A DNA stretch of 64,000 bases. Origin: Amphirosellinia nigrospora (taxonomy: Eukaryota; Ascomycota; Sordariomycetes; Xylariales; Xylariaceae). Both the position numbers and the translations under genes were made by a program. Shown here piece after piece: positions 1-12,325 of the stretch (positions are counted from its first letter, which is position 1; each line of letters begins with the position of its first letter). The notes beneath the pieces were generated by a model. That model was not told the DNA's origin, ran no database searches, and saw only the letters and a program-made list of their open reading frames with translations. The stretch spans positions 3,836,001 through 3,900,000 of the forward strand of contig SCHM01000001.1 of the NCBI GenBank assembly GCA_004123355.1. The letters are read 5' to 3'.

Positions 1-177
1 AGTCTGCCCTCCGTGCCCTGGCACGTAGCGGTATGAGAATCGGTCGCATTGAGGTGAGTAATTTCCTTAGCCCCTGAGTGCCAATAAATTCTGACTCGAG
101 AATTTAACTAGGACGTTACTCCTACCCCCTCAGACAGCACCCGCAGAAAGGGCGGTCGCCGTGGTCGTCGTCTGTGA
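1..177 (+). CDS. RPS14: 40S ribosomal protein S14 (uS11), 3' end only
   Basis: This is the C-terminal part of the small-subunit ribosomal protein uS11/S14; the rest lies before the window. The first exon ends at 53 and reads SALRALARSGMRIGRIE. An intron at 54-111 opens with GTGAGT and ends in TAG. The second exon, 112-177, reads DVTPTPSDSTRRKGGRRGRR plus a final L and stop. The basic KGGRRGRRL tail is the hallmark of eukaryotic S14, which binds 18S rRNA at the platform near the mRNA exit. The match is close to invariant across eukaryotes, so identity is nearly certain. It converges on the Rad26-like gene downstream. No frame shift is seen in this fragment. Confidence 0.97.
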
Positions 178-1003
178 TCGCACCATATCGACCCCCCTTT
201 CACCTATCGACCTGCCGTTCGTATGGGTTGGGCTATGGCTTGGGAAGTTCTTCAGGCGTTCTCGAGAGGATCACGCGGTTTCTGGCACATTTGGGCTTGA
301 ATTAAGTCCTCGTCTCTGTGGCGTTGACACTTACGAGGAGAACGGCGTGCGTCTCTATGATGAGAAAGCATGCCTGGTCTCCATTGCCCCTTGGGGTATG
401 GCTTTAGCAGAATGTCACATGATGCTTATGGCACGGCTACAGTAGATAGATATGAAAAGAAACGTTGACTCACGAAAACAATGAAAGCGGCTTTTCACAC
501 GAACGCCTTAATAACACTCGCCCCTTGATTGATATTGATTCTGCTATCAAGCTACCCAACAGCTACAAGAAAGGGCAATGGAGTTATGCCGATCTACGAA
601 ATAGCCAACCGACCGATGTCGATTTAGAGCACTAGCTCATGATATAGTAGAAAGTGGAAGAGTAAAACTTACGCATATTTTTTGGTTTTTTAACTTATAC
701 GCGAGGTGTATCTATTTTAAACAGTTAAGCGCCATGCACGCCATGCTAGATTCCGATGCCTTTACCGCTAAACGCTCCCGATCAGCACTCCCCCCATATT
801 CTACCTTGTATTATCAAATCCTCCCCGCTTTGTGTTTCTTTCCCAACTTGGAATTAGGCTTATTTTAATCCTTAAACCTTTCTATTGGATGATCTTAGTT
901 GCTGCGCTTCAGGTCTGACACCATGTCCAGCCGGTTTAGACGTGATCTCATCACGGCCTTCGCCGCCCTTTCGCGCGTGGATCTGGGTATCGTGAGAGGT
1001 CTC
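178..1003. other. Intergenic, between two convergent 3' ends
   Basis: This spacer lies between the end of the S14 gene and the end of the minus-strand Rad26-like gene, so it should hold two 3' UTRs and terminators. A 94-codon open frame at 161-445 overlaps the S14 tail in another frame and has no protein-like features. I see no RNA gene or repeat. Confidence 0.6.
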
Positions 1004-4000
1004 CTAGCCCTCTCGGAGAACCCAGATCCCGCGCATCGAAGAGCCCCGTGAGTCCATCTTCGCGACTCGATTTAGGGCCTCCTTGAACTCGGCCGTCTGA
1101 TCCCGCGTCTTGCACTGCGGATTGAAGTGATCGACGATAACCTTGGTCGGCACCCTGCCGCCGTGGCGCTTGATGAACTGCGGGATAGCCTTCACAAAGT
1201 CATTGAAGCGCATCGTTGGCCGCCCTGCACGCGAATTTCCTGACCCTGATGGAGAGAGCCCTTGCCGGTCCGACAAGTTAGAGAGCACAGAAGCAGAAGC
1301 GGGACCGCCGCGTCCCCGGCGGATGTTCGAAGGTCGCCCACCCTCGCCGACTTCGCCTGTCCATGTCACCGTACCGATGGGAACATGACGTGCCTGCTCC
1401 TTTGCTCGGCGGAGCACCAAGGCTGCCTCGTTGGCCACCCGGGTCGCTTCTTGCTGGAGCATAGCACGGTCCGCGCGAGGTTTCTGTTTACCGCCTACTA
1501 TAGCATCATGCTCGTGTGCCGACTGAACACCAGATCGAGCAAACAGGCCCTCCATAATCCGATCCTCTTCTTTTGTAGCAGACTTTGCCTCCTCACCAGT
1601 GTCATAGTCTTCTAGGCTAGCAATGCCGTCAATGCGTTGCAGTCCATTATGCTCATCACCGTCTGACAATGTATTTCGATCGCGATTGGCCAAGTTTTGG
1701 CTGGCCGAATCTATAGTTGCAGGTGATTTTGCTGTTTTGTGAATGTCTACCTCGGATCCCTTGAAAAGTCTCGCTGTTTCCGTTCCCGCTGCTTCCGATG
1801 ACCCTAAAGTAAAAAGATCATGCAAATCGTTGAGATTAAAAGGGTGCGATGTTTCGGGTCCTTTAGCACTTTATTACTCAGGAACTGCTTGAAGATCTGT
1901 CTATGATATATCTTCTCCTCAATCGTGCCAGCGGTCATCAATCGATAGATGGTAACGTCTTTCTTTTGTCCTAGGCGCCACGCTCTTTCTCGTGCTTGAA
2001 CATCTGTAGATGGATTCCAATCGGGATCATAGATAATGACGCGGTTGGCGCCGGTTAGGTTCACCCCCAACCCGCCCACCTTTGTGGTTAGTAGGAAAAG
2101 ATCTATATCTGGATCCTTGTTGAACTTATCAACGAGCACTTGTCTCATTTTGATGGGTGTTTTGCCATCCATGCGCAAGTATTGAACGTTACCAAGGCCG
2201 CGAACAAATTGGTCGAGAATGTCGAGCATCTGCACCGTCTGGGAGAACAATAATGTTTTATGGCCGAGTTTTTTCCACGTCCCAAGAAGTGCTTTGAGAA
2301 CTTGCATCTTTCCAGACTTATTGGCCGCTCCCCAATCTTCAGGGTGCTTGGCTTTAGCGTTGGGATCAGCTAAGTCTGGGTGATTGCAGATCTTGCGGAG
2401 CCTGTCAATCCCAAAAAAAGACTGCGTGTTTCCCTTAAGAACATCGCCCAGTTCTTTGGAGTCCAAGAATAGTCGATAAGTCTCATACTGTAATTGGGTG
2501 AGTTTGCAGAAAAGCACCTGTTCCCTCTTTTTGGGTAGGTCGGTCGCAACATCAACTTTGAGTCGCTGTAGTAGGTATGGGCTAATGTTGTCTTTAAGTG
2601 CTTGGGCTGTTTTCTCTGCCGTCATGATTTGCAGGTGAGAAGCATTAGCATACCCACCAATTTTGATCGGGATTTCAATCTCCCTTCTAAAATCAACGAG
2701 TGTCCCCAGCCGCATAGGGTAGATAAAATCAAACAACGACCACAATTCTACTAGATTGTTCTGTATCGGCGTCCCGGAAAGGATAACTCGGTTCGGTGTG
2801 CATAGTTCTTTACACGCAATCGTGACTGCGGCGTTGGGGTTTCGAATCTTGTGGCCTTCGTCGAGCACTGCATATCCCCAATCCATTGTAGCCAACATGT
2901 CGCCATAAATTTGGACACTGGCATAAGTAGTGACCAGAATATGTCCCTGCTTTACGACACGATCGATAATCCGTTTTGCCGCCTTGTTCACAACTCGAGG
3001 ACCATCTCTTTTGTCCCAGCGTCTATCATCGTCTTCAATCTCATTTTCTCTACTCATATTTAGCATACCGGACCCAGACGAATGGAGCATCGAAACGCGT
3101 AATGGCGGCCACCAGCGATGGAACTCATTAACCCATTGCTGCAAAACAGTGGCGGGTGCGACAACCAGAACGGGTTTGTCTAAGCGTTTGCTATAATGAA
3201 GTGCTGCGATAAATGAGATGACTTGTACTGTCTTGCCTAACCCCATTTCATCACCAATAATTCCTCCTACATGCTGAGAATACAGCTCAGCGAGCCACTG
3301 AACTCCAGTTTTCTGATAGTCAAATAGAGCAGGATAAATGTCACCAGGTAGCTTTAAGCCATGTTTGAGGTGATGATCCGGCTCATCCGGAGACGGCTTA
3401 AACCATTCATGTTCGTCTTGATCTTGGGGCTGGTCTTCGGCACGCTCACCTGCATCCGCAACCTGTTGACGTCGCAGTCTTGCGCGACTTCGCCTATCCA
3501 CCCAATCTGTGAGTCGTCTTTGATAATTGACCTCAATTCCGTCATCTAGCTTGCTGAGATCGACCTTTCCATCGTCCTTAGGGGTCTTTTTCGGCTTTTT
3601 CGCCGGCCGCTCTGTAAGGTCATAATCCTCTGACTCTTGACTTTCAGAGAATTCTGCGTCAGGCGCTTCGGCTACTTGAGGAGAGTATTCATCTGACGAC
3701 GCTTCATCTCGTAAAGGCCTTGGTCGCTTTCTCGGCCTTAATGAAAACTCACTCTCTACAGCTGTGGTAACTATCTCGGCATCTTCGGCAAATCCTGGCG
3801 CCCTTAGATTCTGGTGAGAGCGTGGCTCGTAGCTGGACTCCTCTTCCAGTTGATCTGCCGCAGCTTCCTCTTCAGCATCAGCAAGGACATCGGCCAGTTC
3901 CCCCCAACGCCTTGGGCCCGCGCTTTGATGTCAAAGGGTGTTATCTTCCCTATCCGAATAAGGAAATCGCGATGAGTCTCTCCAGGTAATTTACCACTGC

Positions 4001-4544
4001 CCGGTGCCGCTTTGTCCGTAATTTCGCTTTCCTCGTGTCTTTTCTCGATGCGTTTCTCAAATTGAGTGATGTCATTTTTAGTCAAATCGAGCTCCGAGTC
4101 AATGCGAGCAATTTCTTCCCTAATTTTCTGCTTGAGTTCCGGTCTGCCAATGGCCTTACGAAAACGCTCTTCTTGGGTCTTCTTCTGCGCCTCTAGTTTT
4201 ATGACGTTGTTCTGGGCTTTCTCTATGCGCTTCTCGTCCCTTTTATCTTCTGCATCGATAAATGCCAGGCTTGCCTGATATGTAATGTCTCGTTCGAGAT
4301 CGTCCTGATCGCGCACATCGGTAGCAAGGTCTTTGAGGGCAGAGACTTCGTCAAGTGTATCAGCCGTCTCGTTATTTCCATTTTCGTCTTCGCCATTCTT
4401 GTCCTCAGCAATAGCTTTTGCATACTGGCTCGAAGCAGCGTGCGTGGCTGTTGTATATGGATTTGTATTGGCAGGTCTGCTCGAGCCGGCATCATCTTCG
4501 GCCTCTAACATGCTGTCACTGGAAGGCTGCTCATTGGGCTCCAT
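1004..4544 (-). CDS. DNA repair ATPase of the Rad26/CSB (ERCC6) family
   Basis: This is a SNF2-family ATPase of about 1,180 residues, the usual length for fungal Rad26/CSB. Rad26 acts on stalled RNA polymerase II in transcription-coupled repair. The start is the ATG at 4544 (MEPNEQPSSDSM). An acidic, coiled N-terminal third precedes the ATPase core. The core has motif I DEMGLGKTVQ, motif II DEGHKIRNPNA (DEGH, typical of this subfamily), motif III LSGTPIQNN, and the second lobe with TKVGGLGVNLTGANRV and RAWRLGQKKDV. The FNLNDLHDLFTLG segment after the helicase is also diagnostic. A C-terminal winged-helix-like segment around FNDFVKAIPQFIKRHGGRVP ends the protein. No introns are needed. The frame breaks twice: at the C6 run 3900-3905 and at the A4 run 1838-1841. 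Each is repaired by one extra base of the run, so assembly error is likely. Confidence 0.93.
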
Positions 4545-5527
4545 CTTGCGCAAGGAGCTTTCGTATAGTATCGTATAGAGGTAGCAAAGATCTAGAACGC
4601 AGAGGTCGGTTCGGTGAGAAGTTGGATCGGTGATAGAGCAACTGTATCGGCAAAGGGGTAGCTTCTACTGGGCTTGCGTAGCGGATATCCTATAACAAAG
4701 CAGTCACGATAGATTCAGAGGCCTCGTATGCCTTCCCGGATTTTATCTATACAGGGTGAAGACCCTCCGGGCGACCCCGGGTGGAATATGCAACGCGGAA
4801 GCTTGGGTTAAGTAGTTCCAGATTCAGTAGAGGGATGCACGGTAAGTAATGGTGCACAGTAGGCATCGCAGCCTTCTCAAGAAGGGATTACGGGCCTTGA
4901 AAAGCACATGTATACTCACTCTCTAGTCCAGACCATGTTGTCAATAAATAAGAGACTGGTGGTGAATGATTAGAATGTTGTTTTTCGCCGGATGACGCAT
5001 ACGACCCTGGCTTGGGGCAAATCGACGTCTATCGATTGGCATGTAGATTGGAAACCTTAGGGACGCGATCCGGCGCAGAATTGCGGGGGCACTTTATCCG
5101 GATTGGGTAAAGTTAGCAGGCAGCAAAGGTTAGCGCTCCTTCAAACAGCAAGTGTGTTCCAGGTGCTCATCCCCTTCTCGAGAATGCGTGTTGAGACCAA
5201 CCAACTCTATGCAAGCTTTGGATAGTGCCTAGAAAACGGGAAAGGCCGACTCTGTCGCAAGAGCATATAGTAAATATAACACATTTGAGGGAGGCTTTGC
5301 TAGAAGTGGGGAGCCCATACGTAGCTTTACAAAATCAGCAAACAATAAGTCGCGGTGAGGCGAATTAAAGAGGCTCCCAACAAAGCTTTCTGTACCCTTA
5401 GCTAGGTGGTTAAGCCAATCACAGGTCACATAATAACGTTACGATACGTCAATTGTATCATTTTCGCTATAATGTTTACTTCTAAACAGCCGTACTGATG
5501 AGCTAACTAACTGGGCGACCGATGGCC
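4545..5527. other. Intergenic, 5' side of Rad26-like gene and 3' side of S28 gene
   Basis: The first few hundred bases should be the promoter of the minus-strand Rad26-like gene, and the far end the 3' UTR of the peptidase. I see no protein-like open frame, RNA gene or repeat. Confidence 0.5.
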
Positions 5528-8029
5528 CTACCACGGTAAGCCCGGTATGGACCGTTTCCCTGTCGGGGTTTTTCTCGACAATTTCCAGGCGTCAAACTCT
5601 CGAAGCCATATTTTGACGGTGCGAAGTTCCCACAGGTGGGCTTCTCGGATGAATTGGGGCTCGGCTTCCACATCCAGAATCCCATATGAGTCCCAATGAT
5701 GGCCCGAACCCGTGATGAAAAACTCCGGGTGCAAATCCGATGTTTGTCTTCTCGCTGGCGCGAGGGAGAATGGTAGCATAACCCATTCCAGACGTCCTGT
5801 TTGTTGCACTGCCGTCAGTAATGTCCGCTTCTGGTAAAACTACCATAGTTTTGGGGCTTGCAGGAACAGCAAGAATTAAATATGCCAAGGGGAATAAGTG
5901 ACCGCTTTACTAACCTGATCACCGTCAATGAACGCCAACCTATCAGCGGTGAAGTTGAAGTCCCCAAAGGCGTTGTAGACATCGATATCAGGAGCCGATG
6001 GGATTTTGTTGTACTTCCCTTCTGGGAAAGCCCACTGTAGATGTAGTATCGTTAGCATGCGGTTGTTTAGTGAATTGAATTGTGTGTCAGGAGTAAATAC
6101 TGCACGAGCATCATCGGCTAAATATTGAAAGTCATGGGAACCTACTGTGCACCATTGCTGCTCATACGAAGTATCGACTACGCGGATAACAAACTAGGTC
6201 CTTCCTTGGGCGCGTCGATATACGCTCCCTATTGAAAGACGATTCAGGTTAGATCAATTTTAATGTAAGAGATGACGAGCTGACTTAGACATACCTGTTC
6301 GGTGCAACTAGTATACAAGTAGGAACGGGTAGCAGTGTTCGTGACATCCGCCCAAGCACTCTGATTTTGAGTTCCCTATTATTTTGAGTCAGACTGTGCT
6401 ACATTCCTGGCACTACGTACCACTAAACTGTCTTCAATCAAAACTCACCCAACACTGATGACTATTATAGTTACCCGATGTACAGAGAGGAAGAGTGTGC
6501 TTCTTGATGTAGTCCTGTTATAGAAAAACATTAGCGATGCCGAAAGTACACGACACTGTATAGAGAGATGACAGAGAAACAGAATGCTCACGGCGTATCC
6601 TCCTAGGCCAACCCAAGGCTCACCCTTAGTATAGTTACTCAGGGCATAGTCCACCTCCACTATCTCTTTAGGGGCATCAATGTTCGACACATTTCCGCAG
6701 AAATAGAAAAAGTCGCGGGAGCCGTAGGTAGAATTCCAGTTTAGTTCCTGCCAAGTTTCGGATAGATAGAACCCAGGATTTCCAATCGGGTCGACTATTG
6801 CTGATGCAAAGTCCCTATTATCTGTGAGCACTTCTAGACCAAATAATGCTTTAAACTCTTTGATGGCCGCCGTGTGATTTTTGGCAACAAGCGCGTCAAA
6901 CTTGTCGATTATGTTGTTGATACGGTTCACACATTCCTATTCATGGGATTTTATTAGCTACCAGGGGGACCGGGTGGTTGGTGAGGGCTTGAATAGAAAC
7001 ATATGCTGTGGCCTTCTGTAACTTACTTGTGGTGCATACTTCATGATTGGCGAATACCACTCGGGATAGCCCACCACAACATGAATGGGGGCTGATGCTG
7101 CTATACCGCCGTACAGAATGTCTCCGTACTGTTTGAGTGAGAATGCTGTCTGGGCCCCGGCTACAACACTCTGAGTCAGTGATCGCCATTCGGAGTGTTA
7201 CGTGTGACGTTTTTAGAGCCCTATGAACAGTCTCTTATCTAAATAATAATAATGATATAAAGTATCGCAGTCCGAGAGGCAAGAAACAAGAAGAAAACGG
7301 CCCCGAGGATCACTCACCAAGACTACCGCCGTAGAGAATCCACGGAGTCCCAGGAGCTGTCAAGTCCCCTTTTATTCCCGGAAACTCAGCATTCTGTGCG
7401 AAATAACTATTGTCTGCAATGGTTTGAGCGGTTGTGAGGAAGGCCAGTTGGTCTGTTGTGCTGGTATTGAACGGATAACTCTCTCCATAATATCGATTTT
7501 CGAGTATAACTCCAAGACCATGTGTCGCTTCATTTCGCGTCAGTCGGGCATTATTTCCCAATCAGCTGAACTAACCAACCTTGCATAAGAATTTGAATAA
7601 TCCCAGTTTGGAGATTGGAGAATCTGCTCGGCCCTGAATTTTGAATGTCAACCTATGTTGGCATAGTTCGGAAAATAGTCAAGCTGAATTGGAAGAACAC
7701 GGTTTTAGTAGACTCACCGTCCGTTTCTCCGCCGATGTAAAGGTATACTGGTCCGCCTATTGTTTTGTTAGCACCTATGAATCACCACGGACAAGCTGAC
7801 CCTGACCTGGCTTATAGTATGATGAATCGACGTAGTATCGCTGTGTAAAAGTTTCATTGGCGAAGGGTAATTTGTTCTCGGGGAAATGGTTTATTTTCTG
7901 TTGAAAGTAGTGTGGTTCATATTGAATATCTTGACGTGATGGATCATCACGCTTGCGCTGGTACGCCTCAACATTCTCTAATGCCGCTGTAGCCAAAGCA
8001 ATGGCCAGGATTTTGGGCCACTTCATCAT
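5528..8029 (-). CDS. Secreted serine peptidase, family S28
   Basis: This is an S28-family serine peptidase (prolyl carboxypeptidase / dipeptidyl peptidase 7 type), which cleaves after proline or other small residues outside the cell. The start at 8029 (MMKWPKILAIALATAALENV) gives a signal peptide. The first exon is 7807-8029, and seven or more further short exons follow. In order I see GGPVYLYIGGETDG, ENRYYGESYPF, the nucleophile region WILYGGSLGAGAQTAF (Ser in GGSLG, with an intron right after it), GIAASAPIHVVVGYPEW, a Cys-rich middle, and FNFTADRLAFIDGDQ. It closes with the catalytic-His region ITGSGHHWDSYG followed by EPQFIREAHLWE, and a stop at 5528. Two one-base losses are inferred, near 6184 and 5764, both in short C runs on the coding strand. 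Several N-x-S/T sites fit a secreted glycoprotein. Confidence 0.9.
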
Positions 8030-9752
8030 GTTAAACCTTGAAAAATGGCAAGTAAATAAAGAAGTTAGTAGAACATGTTTCGCCCAAGTCGCTTCACGAT
8101 TCAATGCATTGTAGTTATATACGGTACAGCCGGACCTATCGTATTGTCCTGGATTGCATATACCCGAACGCCGAGTATCCTTACCGGGGTTCAATGGTAA
8201 GACGACCCGCTAAACTTCTCGGGGAGCCGGGGTCGCCAAGGCGGGGTAGTCAGCTCGTCGTCATCCGTTGTTATCTCTCCCATGGCAGACCCATGGGACT
8301 GGATACTGGCGGTGACGGGGGCTCCTGGCTGGACTACCGCGCAAGATAATGCCCCAAAGCGATGAATGGCATACGGATCAGGAAGGTCGTAAGTCGCCTA
8401 CGGTGACGTCGTCGGGGCTTATACCATATTTCACAGCCATAAAGCGCCATCAGCTCACTTACCACGCACTACAGACGTAGTTAGCTGACAGGACTTATAC
8501 CGGATGAACGTCTGCTCACCATTGGATCGGCCTTATCATCATAACGCCCCATATAAAACTTCTTATGGAATTGCTCGTCATCTTGCTGACTTGTTCATTT
8601 CTCGTTTAGCACAAGCCCATCGTACAATGTAGACGACCCAGCGTGGTAATGTCGGGCACTATTACCACTGCTGGGCTGAGGAATTCTGCGACTAGGTACT
8701 TACAGGTATCGGGCTACTACAGGGTAGTAGATGTGATTAAGGGGCAGCAGCTCTAAAGAAACATCCCCTACTTGGTCTTCTCACCACTGTAAGTGCTTAG
8801 TACCTAGGTGCTAAGGAGTGCTAAGGTAATGCTGATTCCTAACTTCGAACCTAGGACTAGCAGCCCTACCGATCCTTTTCACCACAGTGTCGTTCATTCG
8901 CGCTAAACGAGGTAGTATCGAACGTCCCCTGGCTTAGGCTGTGCATATCACTGTACTTGCGGGGGCCCACCCCGCAGGCAGGCTTGGGCGGGGAAATGAT
9001 TTTGTGCAAGAACAACCTTCAATTCCCAAAGTCCCGGGACACTAGCCGAGCGCGGAAACGAGCATATAGGGCAGTCACCTTCGGATAGAATTCCCCCCTT
9101 CGTGCAATTATGGTAGTCGACCATTTCTAGAACTATTCGAGATCTTAATCGTCACAAGCATCTTACAGAAGTGCCTTTCATGCATCGTTGGCAGCCCACA
9201 CATTTTGCAACAAGCTAGCAAAACACGACTTGAACATCTCCGGTATCTCCACGTGCAGTAACGGGATGCTTGCCGAGGATTTGGGGCAGACCAATATGGA
9301 ATCAACAACGTCGAGAAAAGATTAGATTGACTGTCCCACGTTAAGTCACGACTAACAACAACGTAATAATAATTCATCTTGGACAGTTGAACTGCTGTAA
9401 ACCCACATTCCATATAGTGCGGACGCTATTTAGCGCCAGTGCTACCATGAAAACTTCCGAGTAACGGGCCCTTCTCGCTTCTTGCCGGTCCGGAACTGGA
9501 TGGATTGTGGCCTCAAACATACCAGATGGACGAATTGCGGTGGTCTGATTTGTCACATTAACAGCAGCCAAGATGCGCCCTTCTACGGATACATGTCGGC
9601 GCCGTTGAACGTAATTTCTTGAGTCACAGGCTCTCGAAACAACTATAAGAAACACCTGGCCGCACAAGTAATACTAGGTCAAAATAGAGCATCACGAATC
9701 TACTCACAGTTCCCCCCGTTGTTTCTTCAGCATCGTATCGACTATCGCAACC
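8030..9752. other. Intergenic, divergent promoters of S28 and FMN-binding genes
   Basis: This 1.7-kb gap lies between two genes transcribed away from each other. Open frames here are short and lack family signatures. One minus-strand frame at 9374-9667 has no ATG at its beginning and is not recognisable. Around 8760-8830 there are loosely repeated CTAAGG/CTAGG units. No RNA gene is supported. Confidence 0.45.
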
Positions 9753-10629
9753 ATGCTTCTTCGCGCAGATCACGCAGAAAAGTCCATCCGCGTCTTGCGA
9801 CAGCTCGTCCGCGACCACCCACTGGGCGTCCTGACGACGGCTATTCGTTCGGAACTCTGCGCCGTTCATTCTCTCGAGCCATATCCCGTTTCTTCTCGAC
9901 GTCAAAGATGAGAATAGCGAAGAGGAGCTCGGAGTTCTGCGTGGCCATATCGCACGACAAAACCCGCAGAGCAAAGTCCTGATTGAGGCTGCACAGGCGA
10001 GCACCACGCCTAATGTGTTGGAAGAAGAAGTGTTGGTTCTCTTCACGGCATCAGCCCAGCATTATGTCACGCCTAAGTTCTACACCGAGACCAAGCCATC
10101 GAACGGAAAAGTTGTGCCCACGTGGAACTACGCGGCAGTGGTGCGTATAGAATCCTCCCGGGGTTGATTCTTTAGTCTCCTTGTTTAATTCTGTCCAGCA
10201 AGCTCTGTGCTGTGGGAGATGAAGATCCAGACTGACGTGTTTTTGTGCACGCAGCAAGCATATGGCCGCGCAAAGATCTTTTGGGATCACAAATCGGATG
10301 AGGCCGTCAGCTTTTTGTCGAAGCAAATATCCGATCTATCGGACCATGCTGAAACCTCTGTCATGGGCTATACCGGAACTGGTGATAGGCCAAAATCATG
10401 GAAGGTCTCGGACGCGCCAGAGCGGTTTGTTGCGCTGCTACAGAAAAATATCATCGGGATCGAGATCCAACTTGATCGCCTGGAAGGGAAATTCAAGATG
10501 AGTCAGGAGATGTCTCTCGGCGATCGACAGGGTGTAGTTGAGGGATTCGCGAATCTAGGAACCGACTTAGGTCGTACGATGTCCGATATAATCAAGAAAA
10601 GGAGCGATCTAAAAGAATCCCAGGCTTGA
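9753..10629 (+). CDS. FMN-binding PaiB-type protein (FMN_bind_2 family)
   Basis: This belongs to the PaiB-like FMN-binding split-barrel family, first described as bacterial negative transcriptional regulators and common in ascomycetes; its fungal role is not settled. The ATG at 9753 opens MLLRADHAEKSIRVLRQLVR, followed by the family segment DHPLGVLTTAIRS. Then come HIPFLLDVKDE, RGHIARQNPQSK, HYVTPKFYTETKPSNGKVVP and WNYAAV. One intron (10141-10254, donor GTGCGT, acceptor GCAG) precedes QAYGRAKIFWDH, ending in VSDAPERFVALLQKNIIGIE and KFKMSQEMSLGDRQGVVEGF. A reading-frame jump at 9851-9852 is cured by removing one G, giving RSNSAPFILSSHIP; this is one of few inserted rather than missing bases. 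About 250 residues, full length for the family. Confidence 0.92.
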
Positions 10630-11487
10630 GCGATACAAGATGAAGCCCTCTTGATGTATACTTTATATAAGATAGCACAGTATGATTAATATGAAGCGGC
10701 GCAGAAGAATAACCATGCCCTATACCAAAAAGTGTTTACAGGTAAAACATCACTTTAATTTGTGGCGTCTTTCTCGGGTATTAAGGTTGTAAGGAGGGCT
10801 GAATTTGCTGCAATAGGTGGATATAATCGATCACTCCTCATATCACATTATTATGTCCCAGCTATAAGTTTATTACGAGGTTTACGGCATGGGTGATTCT
10901 TAGCTAGTGGCAGGACTATAATGACGAATATGCATGTCACAAGGCCTGTAATAGGACCTTGAAAATGGATCCAATGAATCAACTATGGTTCCAAAGGCGC
11001 CATGTAAAGCCGCCTTTTCTCCATATCTGGGCAGCAGGATTCCGTGCCTTTCCTGCTCGGAATATCCTCCATCTATCCTACAGCCTCGTGGACCTCCGTA
11101 GACCTATATAGCCGGAGTCTATGTGTCTCAGTAATCTATCTTGGTCTTGGATGAATGACTGAGACTTGCGAGACTCGAGCGACCCCGTCAGCCTCGCATG
11201 GCAGTATTCAGCGAGATCCGTGTGACATGAGCCTGAAATAGGATTGAGTAGAGACTATTGCGCGACTATGGGAAACTGTTTTATTGTGAACTAGATCATG
11301 GAACTAATTCTAGCTTCAGTTGGGCTTTGAAGATTGACAAAAGCGAACGTGTGATACAGAGCTATTCGTAAGTGAATGTGTGCTTCCCCGTGTAAAAAGC
11401 TGCTACTGAACTTCCAATTGAAATTTTCCAACTGATCCAACCTCCATACGCAAGCCTCCTCTGTGTAACCCACCGATCTGGTTGCCC
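10630..11487. other. Intergenic, between two convergent 3' ends
   Basis: This spacer separates the 3' end of the PaiB-like gene and the 3' end of the minus-strand secreted-protein gene. I see no gene, RNA or repeat in it. A 60-codon frame at 11291-11473 has no recognisable features. Confidence 0.5.
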
Positions 11488-12325
11488 CTAGAAATGTTGG
11501 GCTGACACGGGGTTACTACTGACGCCGTTGAGCTTGCCATCAGCCGCAAGTACACTGCTTATATTGCTCAGAGCAATCTGATCAAGCGCAGCATAGTCTA
11601 CAAGTTGTCAACCAAGACGTCCCGAGAGGAATAAGATCGAAAAATTAGTGGTACTCACTAATTGGAGTCCCGGTTTGGCAAAAATATCTGCTGAATTGTA
11701 CCGAAGTTACGCTCTTGAAGACCCGATCACTCTTCAGCGAAACCCAGAGTCCAGCAAATGTACCATTGCCTTGAAGGTATGGAATGGGATCTCTCTGTTC
11801 GAATCTGTACTCGAAAGAACCATCGGGGTACACGAATCTGTAGACCAACTTCAAAATGTAACTATTAGCATTTGGAGGGCGAGAGTAATATTGTAGGGAA
11901 CATTTCAGTTGTTTGCAGCCAATATACCGAAACACTTACGCGCTCTGACAGGATATAATATCCGACCGCTGAAGTGATGTTTAGGTCTCTTATAGATAAC
12001 CCGGGAAAGTTATCAGGGCCCTGAACCGACATGAGAGGATGTCCAGTCCAGTCGAGGTCAAAGTCTACAGAATAAATCAATCATTTTATCTCAAAAGCTA
12101 AATGTGAGCCGCATTCAGTTAACTTTACTTACAGTCCCCGATCAGGGATTCTACATCGCTTGCGGCGGCACCAATATAAGCTATAGTGGTAGACTCATTG
12201 TATTGGGTGCCGGGCGGGCATATGCATGGCGTACCAGAGAAAGAAGAGCATGGGAGCTGGAAAGGGAACAGTCCCGCGGCGGCAATCGAAAGCGAGGCCA
12301 TGAAGACAGCTGAGACGAGCACCAT
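11488..12325 (-). CDS. Small secreted protein, 205 residues, function unknown
   Basis: Four exons join cleanly without any frame shift: 12133-12325, 11940-12064, 11659-11848 and 11488-11597. All introns have GTAAGT or GTGAGT donors and TAG or AAG acceptors. The product starts MVLVSAVFMASLSIAAAGLF, a signal peptide, followed by a Cys-rich entry PCSSFSGTPCICPPGTQYNE, then IGDCYFDLDWTGHPL, FVYPDGSFEYRFEQRDPIP, SVQFSRYFCQTG, and ends with NPVSAQHF. There are about five cysteines in the predicted mature chain and several N-x-S/T sites. No membrane segment follows the signal peptide. I do not recognise the family. Size, secretion and cysteine content fit a secreted effector-like or surface protein, but that is inference. 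It sits between the PaiB-like gene and the protoglobin gene. Confidence 0.75.

Noticed and set aside
3899-3945. A roughly 40-base intron to explain the frame change in the Rad26-like gene
   Set aside because: The skipped bases encode the conserved ELADVLADAEEEA segment, and an intron that short is unlikely; one missing base in the C6 run explains it better.
8820-8880. A TTCGAA-containing patch with short inverted arms, tRNA-like at first glance
   Set aside because: The arms do not give the spacing of a T-arm plus acceptor stem, and no anticodon arm or A/B boxes can be placed on either strand.
9624-10046. 140-codon minus-strand frame
   Set aside because: It lies antisense to the PaiB-like gene, whose plus-strand protein is clearly conserved.
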